Below, piece after piece: positions 1 to 11,100 of a DNA stretch of 64,000 nt. The DNA lies in NCBI GenBank assembly GCA_022592445.1, contig JABYQR010000024.1, forward strand, positions 124,001 to 188,000, written 5' to 3'. A program made the translations under genes and the position numbers. Each line of letters begins with the position of its first letter. Position 1 is the stretch's first letter. This DNA comes from Cytidiella melzeri (Eukaryota > Basidiomycota > Agaricomycetes > Polyporales > Irpicaceae). The notes beneath the pieces are model-generated. The model made no database searches. It was given only the letters and a program-made list of their open reading frames with translations, and was not told the origin of the DNA.

Positions 1-358
1 AAACGGGAATGTCAGGGAATACTCTCATATACACCTTGGCACCCTTGACCGTCTTGATTTTCCTCTTGATAGATTCCTCAGCACTGGTGAGCTGTTTCGC
101 GGTCAAGCGCACACCGTTGCCCTTAATCCTAATACCCCATTCGCCAAAAGCCAACGTTGTCCCCTTCGTTGACCCGCCTGTGGGCACTGGAATGACACCC
201 TTGTGACGCTTGATGTAGTCTACACGTTTCGGGGCGAGCTGCGAGCGAAACCGCGCGAGCGTGAGTGGAGGTTGAACGCCATTCGTCACTTTTTGCGTGC
301 GGCAGAGTGCTGGTGAAGGTGCTGAGAGTAATGACCGTGCTGAGTTGAGAGAGAACAT
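1..358 (-). CDS. MRPL16: Mitochondrial ribosomal protein uL16m (MRPL16), 5' part
   Basis: This is the N-terminal part of a bacterial-type L16 protein of the mitochondrial large ribosomal subunit, where uL16 sits near the A site and central protuberance. Read from the ATG at 358, a basic, Ser-rich leader of about 35 residues looks like a mitochondrial presequence. It is followed by the L16 signature: PKRVDYIKRHKGV, then a Gly/Thr-rich segment, LAFGEWGIRIK, LTAKQLTSAEESIKRKIK and VYMRVFPDIPV. The reading frame is open through the window edge, so the C-terminus is missing. The gene is divergent from PRP3, with only 196 bp between the two starts. Family assignment rests on the LAFGxxG and RVFPD blocks and is secure; the presequence is inferred from composition. 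Confidence 0.9.
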   Translation of the reverse strand, partial: MFSLNSARSLLSAPSPALCRTQKVTNGVQPPLTLARFRSQLAPKRVDYIKRHKGVIPVPTGGSTKGTTLAFGEWGIRIKGNGVRLTAKQLTSAEESIKRKIKTVKGAKVYMRVFPDIPV

Positions 359-554
359 GGTGGTAGGTGTTCTAGTCAATGGATATCAGAGACGGAACGG
401 TTACTTATATTGGTTGTTACTCCGGTAAGTAAGCAGTTGTTACCGTAACAATAAAGTCTTCACCAATTGCAGCAGTTAGTGTCTTGTCTTTGACCACCAC
501 AACCACCACCCATATCATTCTTTCCGTTCTTCAACAGACAGTCTGTTAGCGGGC
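359..554. promoter_or_regulatory. Shared divergent promoter region, MRPL16 / PRP3
   Basis: These 196 bp separate two opposed start codons and must hold both core promoters and both 5' leaders. I see no clear TATA box. There is pyrimidine/CA-rich sequence before the PRP3 ATG. Function is inferred from position only. Confidence 0.5.
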
Positions 555-2923
555 ATGAGCGACAGGAAACGCGCCTTCGAGGGAAATGGCGACTCTGCAA
601 GCGGGGTCGCCAAGAAATTGAAAAGGTCTGTTTTCGTAGCTTGCATGCAGCCTTTCGCCTTAGCTCATGTGCCTTCTTCTCTCGCAGCGATGCCGTGAGT
701 GCCATTTCCCCATTCTAATACTCCAAGGTGAATATGCCTCCTCACATGCTTTTCTATTCTGCTATAACCACTATGTGCCATTCAGGCGACTTCCAATGGA
801 TCATCCCTCGCGCCTTCTGTAAGTAGGTCATCACATCTCATTCAATGCTGGCCTTCAATATTTGCATTGCATTAGGCCACTGCAGACCTTATTGCACAAA
901 AGCGTGCAGAGATTGCGGCCAAGATTGCGGCCATGAAGAAGGGCGCACCCGCGTCTGCTGCGCCGACACCTAGCCCTGCAGCCACGCCACCTGTTCCCAG
1001 TACCTCGCCTTCAAAGTCAGGTTCGCCGGCATTGGTAGATGACATCTCAAGGAGAGTTGCTGAAGCTAAGCGTCGAGTTGCGGACGCTCAAAGCAAGTTA
1101 GCTGTGAAGGACAACCCCTACATGGTACATCTTGTTACAGTCTGTTGGAAATGGTAGGCGCTGAACTGCCTTGTCGCAGAGAATGCCGCAGGTGGGCAAG
1201 AAGAGCAAGCCTGTCGAACCTGCTCAGCAAGGCGCGGGTCTGAAGATGGCAGCCCATCCGCTCTTGCTCGACAATACCCCCGCTGTCCCTCAGTCCAAGA
1301 AGGACAGATACAAGCCCATGCAGCCGAAGTTTGCTTCCATCAAGGTGCGAGCCTTGTAATTTTCAGCGTAATATACGCAAACCATTCCTCACGTTGCATT
1401 CCGGTCTGTAGGCAAATGCCCGCAATGCACCCACGCCGCCACCGGCACCAATGCCAGTCATTCCTGTTGAGGTGAAAGCAAACCCCTATGCGTCCGGCGC
1501 AACTACAGCAGATAGTGGTTTTGAAGGAGCTCCAAAGGAACGAGTCGGTCGTTCGTTCAGGTTCAATCCGAAGGGCAAATATGTGCAGCTGGGGAACCAG
1601 GTTCGCCAGGAAGCTCAGCTGGAGCAGCTGAAGCAGCGGATTGCGGAGAGCGCGAAGAAGGCCGGACTGGACACCGAATTTGAGACGTTGGAGAAGAATA
1701 TTCGGGTGAGCACTGAAGCTTGTGCTGGCTCATTAATGTTGCTCACACAATGGTATGACAGAGAGGTGCACCGCCCGATACCGAGTGGTGGGATGCCGCT
1801 CTGCTTCCTAACAAAACCTACAACGACATTTCCCTTGGCATGGAATACTTGAACATCAGGAACAACGGCTCACCCATCACTATCTACATTCAACACCCCA
1901 TTCCCATTCCTGCTCCTGGCGACAAGAACAAGGTTGCGCTCAAGCCGCTCAAGCTGACGAAAAAGGTTTGTGTGACTTTATAACGTCCTGAGACGTCTAA
2001 TCAACCTTGCGTATGTGTACAGGAGCAGAAGAAGTTGCGCAAACAACGTCGACAGGCTGAGCTGCAGGACAAGCGTGACAGGATCAGGATGGGCCTTATT
2101 CCTCCAGACCCGCCCAAGGGTATGATTCTGTTGATTCTTTTGTGTGGTCATCCAGGTGACATATCATGATCCAGTTCGCTTGGCAAACCTCATGAAGGTC
2201 TTGACTTCGGATGCTGTCCAAGACCCGACGCGTGTCGAAGCACGCGTTCGTCGCGAAGTAGCTATGCGTAAACACGGACACGAGAAGATGAATGCCGAGC
2301 GGAAGCTGACGGACGAGCAACGTCGCGAGAAAATTGAAGCAAAGAAGATTGAAGAAGAAAAGAGAGGTATTTACGGCGCTGTCTTCAAGTACGTCGTCCT
2401 CGGTCGTTCTTTGTCATTGCAACTGACTTGATCTCCGCTTAGGGTCAAGACGCTCTCTGACCCCGCTCACCGCTTCAAAGTACGCAAGAACGCCGAACAA
2501 ATGAGCCTCACTGGAGTGTGCATTTTCAATCCCGGGTTCAGTATGGTGTACGTGGAAGGTGCACCAAAGTTCATCAAGCAGTACAAACGTTTGATGATGC
2601 ATCGCATTGCGTGGACCGAAGCCGCTCGTGAGCGAGGTGGCTCGGATGTTGAAGTGGAAGAGGGCGGCGAAGGCGAAGGCGACAGGCAAGATAACGGTAA
2701 GGGGAAGGCTGATGAACAAGACAAGGAAGGCGGCCAGGTGTCACTGGAAGACAACCATTGCTGGCTGATATGGGAGGGCCAGCTTCGCGACCGAGCCTTC
2801 AACAATTTCAAGCCCAAGAGCTGTCCTACCGATAATTCTGCCAAGGAAGTCTTAGGGCAGAAGTTGGCGGGCTACTGGGACCAGGCGAAGAACTGGAAGC
2901 CAGAGGAAGAGGAGCTCTTTTAG
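555..2923 (+). CDS. PRP3: U4/U6 small nuclear ribonucleoprotein PRP3
   Basis: Pre-mRNA splicing factor of the U4/U6.U5 tri-snRNP that binds U4/U6 RNA. The start MSDRKRAFEGNG is chosen because it opens the first exon and is followed by a good donor. About nine introns are needed; clear ones are 626-687, 1966-2021 and 2120-2174. The product is about 600 residues. The middle holds the PRP3 domain, including DRIRMGLIPPDPPKVRLANL and VLTSDAVQDPTRVEARVR, followed by a charged helix with many KKIEEEK-type residues. The C-terminal DUF1115-type region includes GVCIFNPGFSMVYVEG, KFIKQYKRLMMHRIAW and NHCWLIWEGQ. An acidic Glu/Gly/Asp-rich insert lies within the C-terminal domain at about 2640-2750. For the 2120 intron the acceptor at 2174, not 2155, keeps the frame and restores the conserved PKVRLANL junction. 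Divergent from MRPL16. Confidence 0.93.
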
Positions 2924-3482
2924 AATGTACTGATGCGTTGATCACCTCTTGCCTGGTTCAGTTCTTGAAACGAGCTGAACCATTGTAGCCATGTTAATGC
3001 ATCGTACCCTAATGATGTATTCAGCTCCGCGTATGCTCAGAGGCTCAGGAGAAAGAAAGCAGAAAAACAGCCATCTGGCGGGGAGTCTAGGGCATTGCTG
3101 AACCTGAGCTTGAATCGAAGGCTGGCGCTGAGGAATCATCGGCGATTTCGTGTCACTCGATGGTCCTAAGGGCTGGTGTGGTCAGATGGCTTGATATTGT
3201 TTTCGACATGCCAAGGCGAAGTACGTCGGAGAAGATCTATATATGAGGAAAGTGGGTAATATGGTCGCGCACACAAAGCAAAACGAATGGTTTGGAACTG
3301 TCAGTGGTGGCCAATGCCAACCACCTACTGTACTCCTTCCTGCTGTGCTCGTGGGTGCGTTGACAAAGAGCTCGCGGTCTACGCTTTAGTATATGTTGTG
3401 CATATGTGCGTGGCATGCGCAGGAGATTGGAGGGTTTTCATGCCGATGGCAATATAAATGATTCTTTGACCCAACTTTTCAA
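2924..3482. other. Intergenic, PRP3 3' flank
   Basis: About 560 bp follow PRP3 and precede the tRNA gene. It should contain the PRP3 3' UTR. I see no gene-like reading frame and no repeat here. Confidence 0.5.
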
Positions 3483-3573
3483 TCCCTGGTAGTATATCGG
3501 TTAGTACACGCGCCTGTCACCTGATTCTTAGTCACGTGCGCGCGAAAGCGGGGTTCGACTCCCCGCCAGGGAG
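3483..3573 (+). tRNA. tRNA-Asp (anticodon GTC) with an intron
   Basis: The 91-bp gene folds into a cloverleaf. The acceptor stem TCCCTGG (3483-3489) pairs with CCAGGGA (3566-3572), and the discriminator is G3573. The T arm is CGGGG-TTCGACT-CCCCG. The D arm runs GTAT to GTAC around a GGTTA loop. The anticodon GTC is at 3516-3518 in the loop CTGTCA after the stem CGCGC. Roughly 17-19 extra bases follow position 37, the standard place for a nuclear tRNA intron, before the 3' half of the anticodon stem (GCGCG). The GC repeat makes the exact 3' splice site ambiguous by two bases. The B box GGTTCGACTCC is a perfect match. A run of T follows directly. Confidence 0.93.
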
Positions 3574-3578
3574 TTTTT
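3574..3578 (+). terminator. RNA polymerase III terminator of tRNA-Asp
   Basis: Five T residues start immediately after the discriminator base, the usual pol III stop signal. Confidence 0.8.
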
Positions 3579-3660
3579 CATGTTTCCTCCCTGACATGAT
3601 AAGTTGCTAACAGCTTTAGAGTACATCCCCTGTACAAAGAAGTCAGGCATAAATGGAAGC

Positions 3661-4478
3661 TAGTCTCGTACCCAGACCTCTCGGGGCCAGTCACTGTGTT
3701 CCTAAAAAGGCAGATGCGCGCGTGTGCTGTTTTGGGAAGAAAAAGGCAAATCAAAAAGCACGCGCGGGCCCCGAGGGTCTGGTGCATTTCGTATAGATTG
3801 GGTGTAGATCATCCGCACGTGATGGATTTCTGCGCGAATGATTGGGCGTTTACAATTATTGGCTCTGTACGCTACTTCATAGTACGACTTGAATTGCACA
3901 CTCCTTGCTTGTCCCTCCCTCTTGAACTTTTTGCGTGAAATATTTCGATCTTTTGCTGGTTTAAATATAGGAGTATTCATGTTGGTATTCTAACACATTT
4001 TAAGACAAGGGAAATGAGAGATAAACGAGAACGAGAGGATGCAAGCGGAGGTCGCATAATATTGAAAGCGCCCACTCGCGGACGCGTTCAAGACGCGAGA
4101 ATGAACGTGATGGGATGTCACAGGCTGTGACTTGAGCCGAAAGTGAGCATAGCTTACCATCCCTCGGTCATATTACTTAGTCAGAATTTCTACAGGCAGA
4201 AATAGCGCATAGGAATGTGTTTCTGCAATGTCAAGTGGGTAGCGCAAAAATTGATCAAATTTATATTTGTTTACACCTCGCACTGAGGGCGCTTCCAATG
4301 TGTGACCTATTGTGATGCAGTCGAAACTTGGAGTCGCTCTGTCCTTCGATGCGGTCATGTGCGAATGATCTACACCCAATCACTACGAAGTTCACCAGAC
4401 GTTCGGAGAGCGAGCTGTCTTTTTTCTCGCCATCCCCTGTCCCAATCGGGATTCCCAAAACGTCTGGGTACGAGACTA
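3661..4478. mobile_element. Non-autonomous Mutator-like DNA transposon (818 bp)
   Basis: The element begins TAGTCTCGTACCCAGAC (3661-3677) and ends with the exact reverse complement (4462-4478), so it has perfect 17-bp terminal inverted repeats. It is flanked on both sides by AATGGAAGC (3652-3660 and 4479-4487), a perfect 9-bp target-site duplication. A second, imperfect pair of inverted segments lies inside, at 3777-3823 and 4355-4400, sharing the core ATTGGGTGTAGATCAT on opposite strands. No transposase-like frame is present. A 9-bp duplication with long inverted ends is typical of the Mutator superfamily; that class is inferred, while the boundaries are seen directly. It lies 88 bp past the tRNA-Asp gene. 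Confidence 0.85.
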
Positions 4479-4487
4479 AATGGAAGC

Positions 4488-4987
4488 AGAAAGTGATGTC
4501 AAAACTGTTGTACGATTATATATATAAAGAGCTACATGAGCAAGTTATTGGAACTATCAATCAACTAGAAGCATGGTCTTCCCAGTACCTCAGGCTCATG
4601 TGTGGCATTTGGGCCTGAACTGTCCGGTATTTCTTGGCCTTGTTATAGTCCTTTTTACAGAGAGTGCTGTGCACTCCAGTACTGACCATGTTCTGTACTG
4701 AACTTTGTGCAGGCATGACCAACCTGTGGGCATCTCTGCTGTCAAACTACCTGTGCAAAGTGTCAAAATTATATGTTGCCTGTAGCAAGTGGCAAACATG
4801 CCAAGCAGTGTTCGACTCTGTCTGTATGGTCAATCCATGCGGAGCATAGCAGAAATAAAATTTGCTCTCAGGCAAATTTAACTTTTGACAACAAAGTGAG
4901 ATGGCAATTAAAGCCGGTCGAATGAATTCAACACGTCTAGAGGCAGAGATAGATGCGCAGTCGTAATCCCACTTGCCGTCGTAAGGA
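4488..4987. other. No recognised gene; probable transposon-derived sequence
   Basis: Between the Mutator-like element and the LTR-like fragment I see no reading frame that looks conserved. Base composition and broken frames resemble the degenerate mobile DNA that follows. Confidence 0.35.
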
Positions 4988-5400
4988 CCTAAGACACACG
5001 AGCAGAGCGAGTTAATCCAGGTGCGAAAGAGAAAGAGCACGATTAGCATAATGACTGTACCTAAGACACACGAGCAGAGCAAGTTAACTAAAGGTACAGG
5101 CTGCGAGCATATTGCATATGTGAGGGACAACGAAGAATACTCACTCCAGGTGCGAAAGAGAAAGAGCACGATGGAGTGTCAGGAGCAGGGGCGAAGGTAT
5201 ATAAGACAGAGCCCTCAGGCGACCCAAAAAGGAATATCTGTGATACAGATGTGTCCGCGTGATGAAAGAACAATAAAGCGACCATATACGGAATACAAAA
5301 GGAAACCCGGTAACTAAGAGTCCGTGAGCCGGAGCTGAAAACCATTAGCAATATCAGTGTCGGAGTGGATAGGGGCCAGATAATTAGTACAGTAGTAGAG
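4988..5400 (+). repeat. LTR-like fragment with interleaved direct repeats
   Basis: Two repeat types alternate. One is CCTAAGACACACGAGCAGAG followed by a GTTAA tail, at 4988-5015 and 5060-5087, with one mismatch. The other is an identical 27-bp repeat at 5017-5043 and 5146-5172. Downstream come a TATA-like GTATATAAGACAG (about 5197) and an AATAAAG signal (about 5270), in the order promoter then polyadenylation expected for the U3-R part of an LTR on the plus strand. No matching second copy is visible in the window, so it would be a solo or truncated LTR. The calling as LTR is an inference from this arrangement. Confidence 0.4.
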
Positions 5401-7167
5401 ATTGACTTCCATTAAACCGAGAGTGCAAAAGCCAGTGTCTTTGGTCTGCTTTTTCAACTCATTTGCTACAGTGTGATAAAAGGGTCAGATGACTTCAAGC
5501 AACAGATCTGCGTCCTGTGTCACAGAATCTAAGTACAGGTCACCAGTGACAACAGGACAGCATAAGCAAGTGTGAGCCATAAGTGCGTCAATAGCATCCA
5601 AAGTGTGGCCAACCATATGTGTTTATGGCCTGTACCCATCTCCCGGTAAGCCCCCTTGAGGTGTGTGGAACCCCACAGGAACCATCTTTCCCAATGTAAA
5701 CACTTGGAAAGTCGGGCCCCGTTTGACAGACTTGTTCTTGGTAACCAAATTGTGGGACTTCTGCATTGTATCAAGTACAACCAAAGTGAACGTGATGTAC
5801 ACAACACCACCAACCTGTCACAAAGGTGATTTCAAGTGCACAGAGAAAAATCCATGTTTATCACATATGTTCTTCTTGTTGTGAACAAAAGTTGTAACAT
5901 CTCTTCCACAATGTTTGAACAAACTGGGACAAGGTTGAATTTTTACAAATTCAAGTGCTGCATTGTTCAGCAACCAGTACAGTATGGTATTTGCATCGAT
6001 TGTCTGCAGATGACGTGAGTAATTGAGAAGTATGGAAACATATCAAACACCTTGGGAAGGATGTGGTCATCAACCGGGCCAGCATTATCTTGTTGAAGTC
6101 AGTTGCCATTGGATGCTCACAGACATCGAGTTGCCTGATGCAGTGTTTGTCAGAGTGTAGATTGATGTATTTGTTGCAGATAGATTTTGGCATGGATTCA
6201 TGAGGTTCTGTGTTGAATTGTGGAAGCCATGCAGAATAAGTGAAGTGTGAGAGGATCTCTGAGTAGTTGATAGGACGGCCAGGATGAATCCATGGAGTGA
6301 GGCCAAGGGGAATGCTACACAAATGTGGGTTGTCAGAACCAAGAACATTTGCAGCTGGGGTGTGAGACCTGTTGCGCAGTATGAATTCAAATGTGGATTA
6401 GGTGAAGCACTCTGGATCAGAATAACTGCAGTTGACAGAGGTTTTGAGATAACATTGGCTAATCAATTGTGTCAGCTAAACTGACGTAGAGTGCAATATC
6501 TACACGTACAGCAGGGAGATCTCCGCGTCTCAGACAGTAAATGTTGGTGAGCCTCAGCGTAAACCTCTTGTATCAGTTGTTGATGTGCGTGTGTGTGTAG
6601 ACAAGAATAGCTTTCAGAACAGGTGACATCTTGTCTAATTAGTCAACAGGCTTTTTCTGACGTCTCTTCATGTGTGCATAATCAATTTGCTCCGCCAAAG
6701 ACTTTGAGAGCTTACAATATAAGCATTCTGAATCCCAATAAACAGCCTTCAACATAAGCAAATTAATGAAGAACAAAACATCCATGCACACACACATACG
6801 GTATGACCAATGGCAAGCAGACCAGGCAACAACCAGTTGTCCCAGGCATGAACACACAAGGGGCTGTTGCGCAAGAAAAAAGAGCCATGCAATTGCCGGC
6901 GTTAGAAACCAAGTGAGGGTTTTTGAGTAAGATGGCCAGGAAAATTTTGCCTGTAGTGGTGCTTTTCCTTGTACACTAATTTACCACAGGTATGTACCCA
7001 AACAAGTAGCTACACAAACTTGCTAACCTTAATCACCGGTGTGGAAGGTACATACTTAGCAAAAGCCGTGGCAGGTGTCCATTTGTGAAGCAGTCTACCC
7101 AGGGTGTATTGCCATAACCCTATGTTATGTGTGTCAATCACAGTGCACAACAGTTGGTACAGTTGCC
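5401..7167 (-). pseudogene. Degenerate mobile-element coding relic, family not recognised
   Basis: On the minus strand protein-like stretches occur in shifting frames between about 5530 and 6390, broken by stops. Examples are LTPWIHPGRPINYSEILSHF (about 6300) and, in another frame, KRGPTFQVFTLGKMVPVGFH (about 5700). Frames switch about every 100-200 bp, as expected for a decayed gene. I could not match it to a reverse transcriptase, integrase or known transposase. The right part, 6500-7167, has no visible coding. It ends where the chromovirus LTR begins. Confidence 0.3.
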
Positions 7168-7871
7168 TGTAACAGTGAGGTTACTACTCACCAGATAAGT
7201 TGATAAACTGGGGGGAGTTGATGAAGATAGAGAGTAAGAGGTGTGGTGAGCTAAGTACTGTGAGGTACTGAGTAGTTCTAGTTCAACAGAGTGGATAAGA
7301 CTGAGGGGATATGCCCTCAGGAATGCCTCTATATATACATGAAGGGGAAGACCCCAGGTACTACCCTAAGACCCCTAATACCTACATGAGTAAGTGAAGT
7401 AATCTACCTTACTAAGCATGCCCTATGCCCTAGTGGTGCCACTTCAATAATCAACCAATAGCAATTGTCCCCATGACCTGACCCCATGACCCAGTCCCAA
7501 GGCTAGACTTGTTCTAGCTTGTTCTAAGCCAAGGCTAGACTTTTCCAGAAGGTTCTAAGAACTATGACATCATCTAATGGAATGTTCTATACTATGACAT
7601 CAGAGTTCCAGCATGTTCCACAAGGTTCCAGAGAGTTCTATCATGTGATACACAGATAAGGAAAGGAGCGTATCAGCGCATCAGAGACAGGAGGCGCATC
7701 AGCGCATCAATTGATAGGCACTGAGAATAAGCGCCGGAATAAGTGCCTGAATAAGCGTCTAAATAGATGCCGGATAAGCGCTGGATAAGCGCTTGACAAG
7801 CACTTAAATATTCCCAATAATACTGTTGCCTGGTAAGGCAAGTCTTGTAGAAACATTGAAAATCTGTGACA
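7168..7871 (-). repeat. Chromovirus LTR, downstream (3') copy
   Basis: 704 bp with the same ends as the other copy. It is 47 bp longer, mostly from extra copies of a roughly 12-bp unit built on AATAAGCGCCGG near 7728-7800. Contains the TATATATA box region near 7330. Confidence 0.9.
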
Positions 7872-7874
7872 TTA

Positions 7875-7886
7875 CCCCCCCTTCTT
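7875..7886 (-). promoter_or_regulatory. Polypurine tract of the chromovirus
   Basis: Read on the minus strand this is AAGAAGGGGGGG, separated from the 3' LTR by TAAT. It is the expected plus-strand DNA primer site during reverse transcription. Confidence 0.75.
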
Positions 7887-8107
7887 GCTTTGAACCCCGT
7901 GCAAAGAGTTTTGAACGAACACCTTGGTCATTGAGTCCACTTTTCACCATTGTCAAGAGGGTGCCTAAGCAATTCCGAGTGACTCTAGCGGCTTCTACTG
8001 ACGCCCCTGACGGGGTTCACACCTCATTGGCTGATTGTAGTCTAGTCCGTACCCTCCTCCGTTGCGTCATTGGATCGTGGATGATCCTTGGTGTGTTGTT
8101 CGTAACT

Positions 8108-11100
8108 TTATACACAGTAAATTGTAGCTGAGCGAATAGCTTGGGGATGATTGTCGTAGAATTTCTTGATTGCTTCTTGAGCGTGCGTGATGTTTTCTAC
8201 AGGTTCCCACGTGTCGTCATTTGGTCCGTAGCCTTTCCAGCGTATGTAATACTGAAGCTTTTTGGCACAACCTGTACGTCTTGACTTGAGAATGATCTCG
8301 ACTTCGTATTCTTCTTCTCCGTCAATGATATCTGGCGGAGGCATCTCCAGCTTTTGGCCTTCGAATTCAGGTTTGTTATATGGTACCAACTTGCTTGCAT
8401 GGAATACAGGGTGTATCCTTGGTGAACGTTCGGGCCATTCCAGTCTGAATGTGACCGGTGAGAGCTTTTCAGCAATCTTGAATGGGCCATAGTACTTGGC
8501 TGACAGCTTATGTCCAGATTTTTGGTAGTCTCTCAGATCTAGCATGACCTGATCGCCTTCGTTGAAGGGGACCTTCTGAACGTGCTTGTCATAGTACCAT
8601 TTCATGCGTTCAGCCGCAAGTTGTAACGCCGCTTTAGCATGTTCTTGAGCTTGCAAGCGGTTCCACATGATATCATTCATGTCAGACCTTTTCAGGTCCT
8701 TAGTGAGCGTTGGACCAGCTCTAGGGTGTCTGCCATATTTGAGGTAGAAAGGCGAGTGCTTAGCTCCCTCGTGCGCTGCATTGTTGTATGCGAACTCAGC
8801 CGAGCTGAGCAGTCTAGCCCAGTTGTCATGTAGTTGATCAACGTAACAACGCAGGTACTGTTCGAGTGTTTGATTAACTCGTTCAGTTTGACCATCAGTC
8901 TGCGGATGATATGCAGTAGTCATTGTAGATTCTATCCCTAGCATTTTACACCATTCCTGGAATAAATCTGCTGTGAATTGTGGACCTCGGTCAGAAATGA
9001 TTTGCAAAGGTAACCCGTGAAGGGTCCAGACTCTCTCATAGAGTAGATCTGCAAGATCCTTTGCCGAGAACTTGTTTACAATAGGGAAGAAGTGCGCCCT
9101 TTTAGTGAGGCGGTCTACGACTACGCAGATAGCATTGAAGCCATCAGACTCCGGTAACTGAGTAATCAAGTCGACAGTCATGATATCCCATGGTTTGGCC
9201 GGAACCGGATTAGGGATGAGTGGTCCATAAGGCTGTTGCGGACAAGTCTTCATCCGCTGACATGTGTCACAGCCTGTCACGTATTTTTTGACATCAGTGG
9301 TCAAACCTGGCCACCAGTAGTTTCTCGAGATCAGTTCGTACGTTTTCCATCTGCCAGGATGTCCGGCAGGAGGTAGATCGTGATGCATCTGGATGATTTG
9401 GCGTCTCAGATCTAATTTCTGATCTTTGGGGATGTAGACTTTTCCACGGTATAGGAGTAATCCATTCTCAAAATTCCATTCCTCTAGTGATTTCTTGAAC
9501 TCCCTAGGACCAGAGTTAAGTAACTGCTGATAGTCCTTGGTAACTTCGTCGTTCATGAGTGCTTCCTTGACCCGTCTTAGGATTTCATCATTGTTAATAG
9601 GCGAGTCATGAGAGTTTTCAATAGCAGAGATGGCAAAAAACTCGGGTTTAAGGAGAATTTTGTCCTCATTATCGGAATTTACCCCCTCTTCATGATCTGG
9701 CCTCCTGGACAGAGGATCTGCGGTAAGCATGGTCTTTCTGGGTTTGTGCCGGAGCACGAAATTGAATTGCGTGAGGTATAACACCCATTGCGCTTGTCTC
9801 TGAGTCAGCTTCTGGGCATTCCTGAAATATGTCAGGTTTTGGTGATCCGACCATATTTCTACGGTAATCGGATGTCCCTCCAGATGTTGACAATAATCTT
9901 CCAGGGCGCGGATAATAGCCAACAACTCTTTATCATATATCTCATAGTTACGTTCATGGATGTTGAGTGATTTAGAGTAGAAGGCTACTGGATGCCACAG
10001 CTTGTCAGCTGGATCCAGTTGTGATAGTACCGCTCCTGTAGCAAAGTTGCTAGCATCTGTTTCCAGACGGAAAGAGTTTTTGTCATCTGGTATCCTCAGA
10101 ATGGGTGCTGATGTAAAAGCCTGTTTCAGACTTTGGAAGGCCTGTTCCTGAGCATCTTTCCAGATCCAGGATTGGTCCTTCTTTGTAAGAATAGTGAGCG
10201 GTTTTGCATGTTTAGCAAAGTCCTTGATGAAACGTCGATAGAAGTTGGCGAAGCCTAAGAAGGCTTGGACTTGCTTAACCTTTTCAGGTCGCGGCCACTC
10301 AGTAACTCCGGTGAGTTTGGCTGGATCCATCTCGATGTGTCCGTGAGAAATGATCATGCCTAGGTACTCAATGCGATCTTTTTCAAAAAAGCATTTTTCC
10401 GGTTTGGCAAATAGATTGTTCTCGCGTAGACACTTGAGCACTTCCTGTGTGATGCAACGGTTTTGCTTCTTGTCTTCAGTGAAGATGAGGATGTTGTCGA
10501 GATACACCATGACATGTCCTTCTAAGATCAAGTCACTCAGAATTTCATTCATCATGGCTTGGAACATTGCAGGTGCGTTGCTGAAACCAAAATACATCAC
10601 CTTGGCTTCGAAAAGACCACGGTGTGTGATGAACGCCGTCTTCCATTTGTCACCCTTTCGGATGAGAACATTATTGTATCCCCACCTAAGATCAATCTTT
10701 GAGAAGACCTTAGCCTTGCTTAACGAATTGATTAAATCGTTGATGCGAGGTATGGGGTACCGGTTTTTTACCGTGATGTTGTTCAGTTTTTGGTAGTCTT
10801 GCACCAGGCGCAACGAGCCATCCTTCTTCTTGACGAAGAACACAGGTGCTGCAATCGGACTTTTTGATTTGCAGATGTGACCTTTTTGGAGTTCCTCTTC
10901 GATCCATTGATCTAGAGAATTCTTTTCCATTGGAGACAGCAGGTATAGTTTAGCTGCTTTGGGAAGGGAGGCACCTTCCTCAAATTCGATTGCGTGATTG
11001 TACGGTTTGCGTAACGGCATGCGTTCTGACTTTTTCTTTGAAAGGACGTCACCAAATTCCCAAAGATATTTTGGTACTAATGGCTTCCAATTGACAGATT

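Noticed and set aside
9..206. Plus-strand hydrophobic 65-codon frame
   Set aside because: It is antisense to MRPL16, whose protein sequence is clearly conserved.
2119..2156. Apparent frameshift or 36-bp intron in PRP3
   Set aside because: Using the next AG (2174) gives a normal 55-bp intron and restores the conserved residues, so there is no break.
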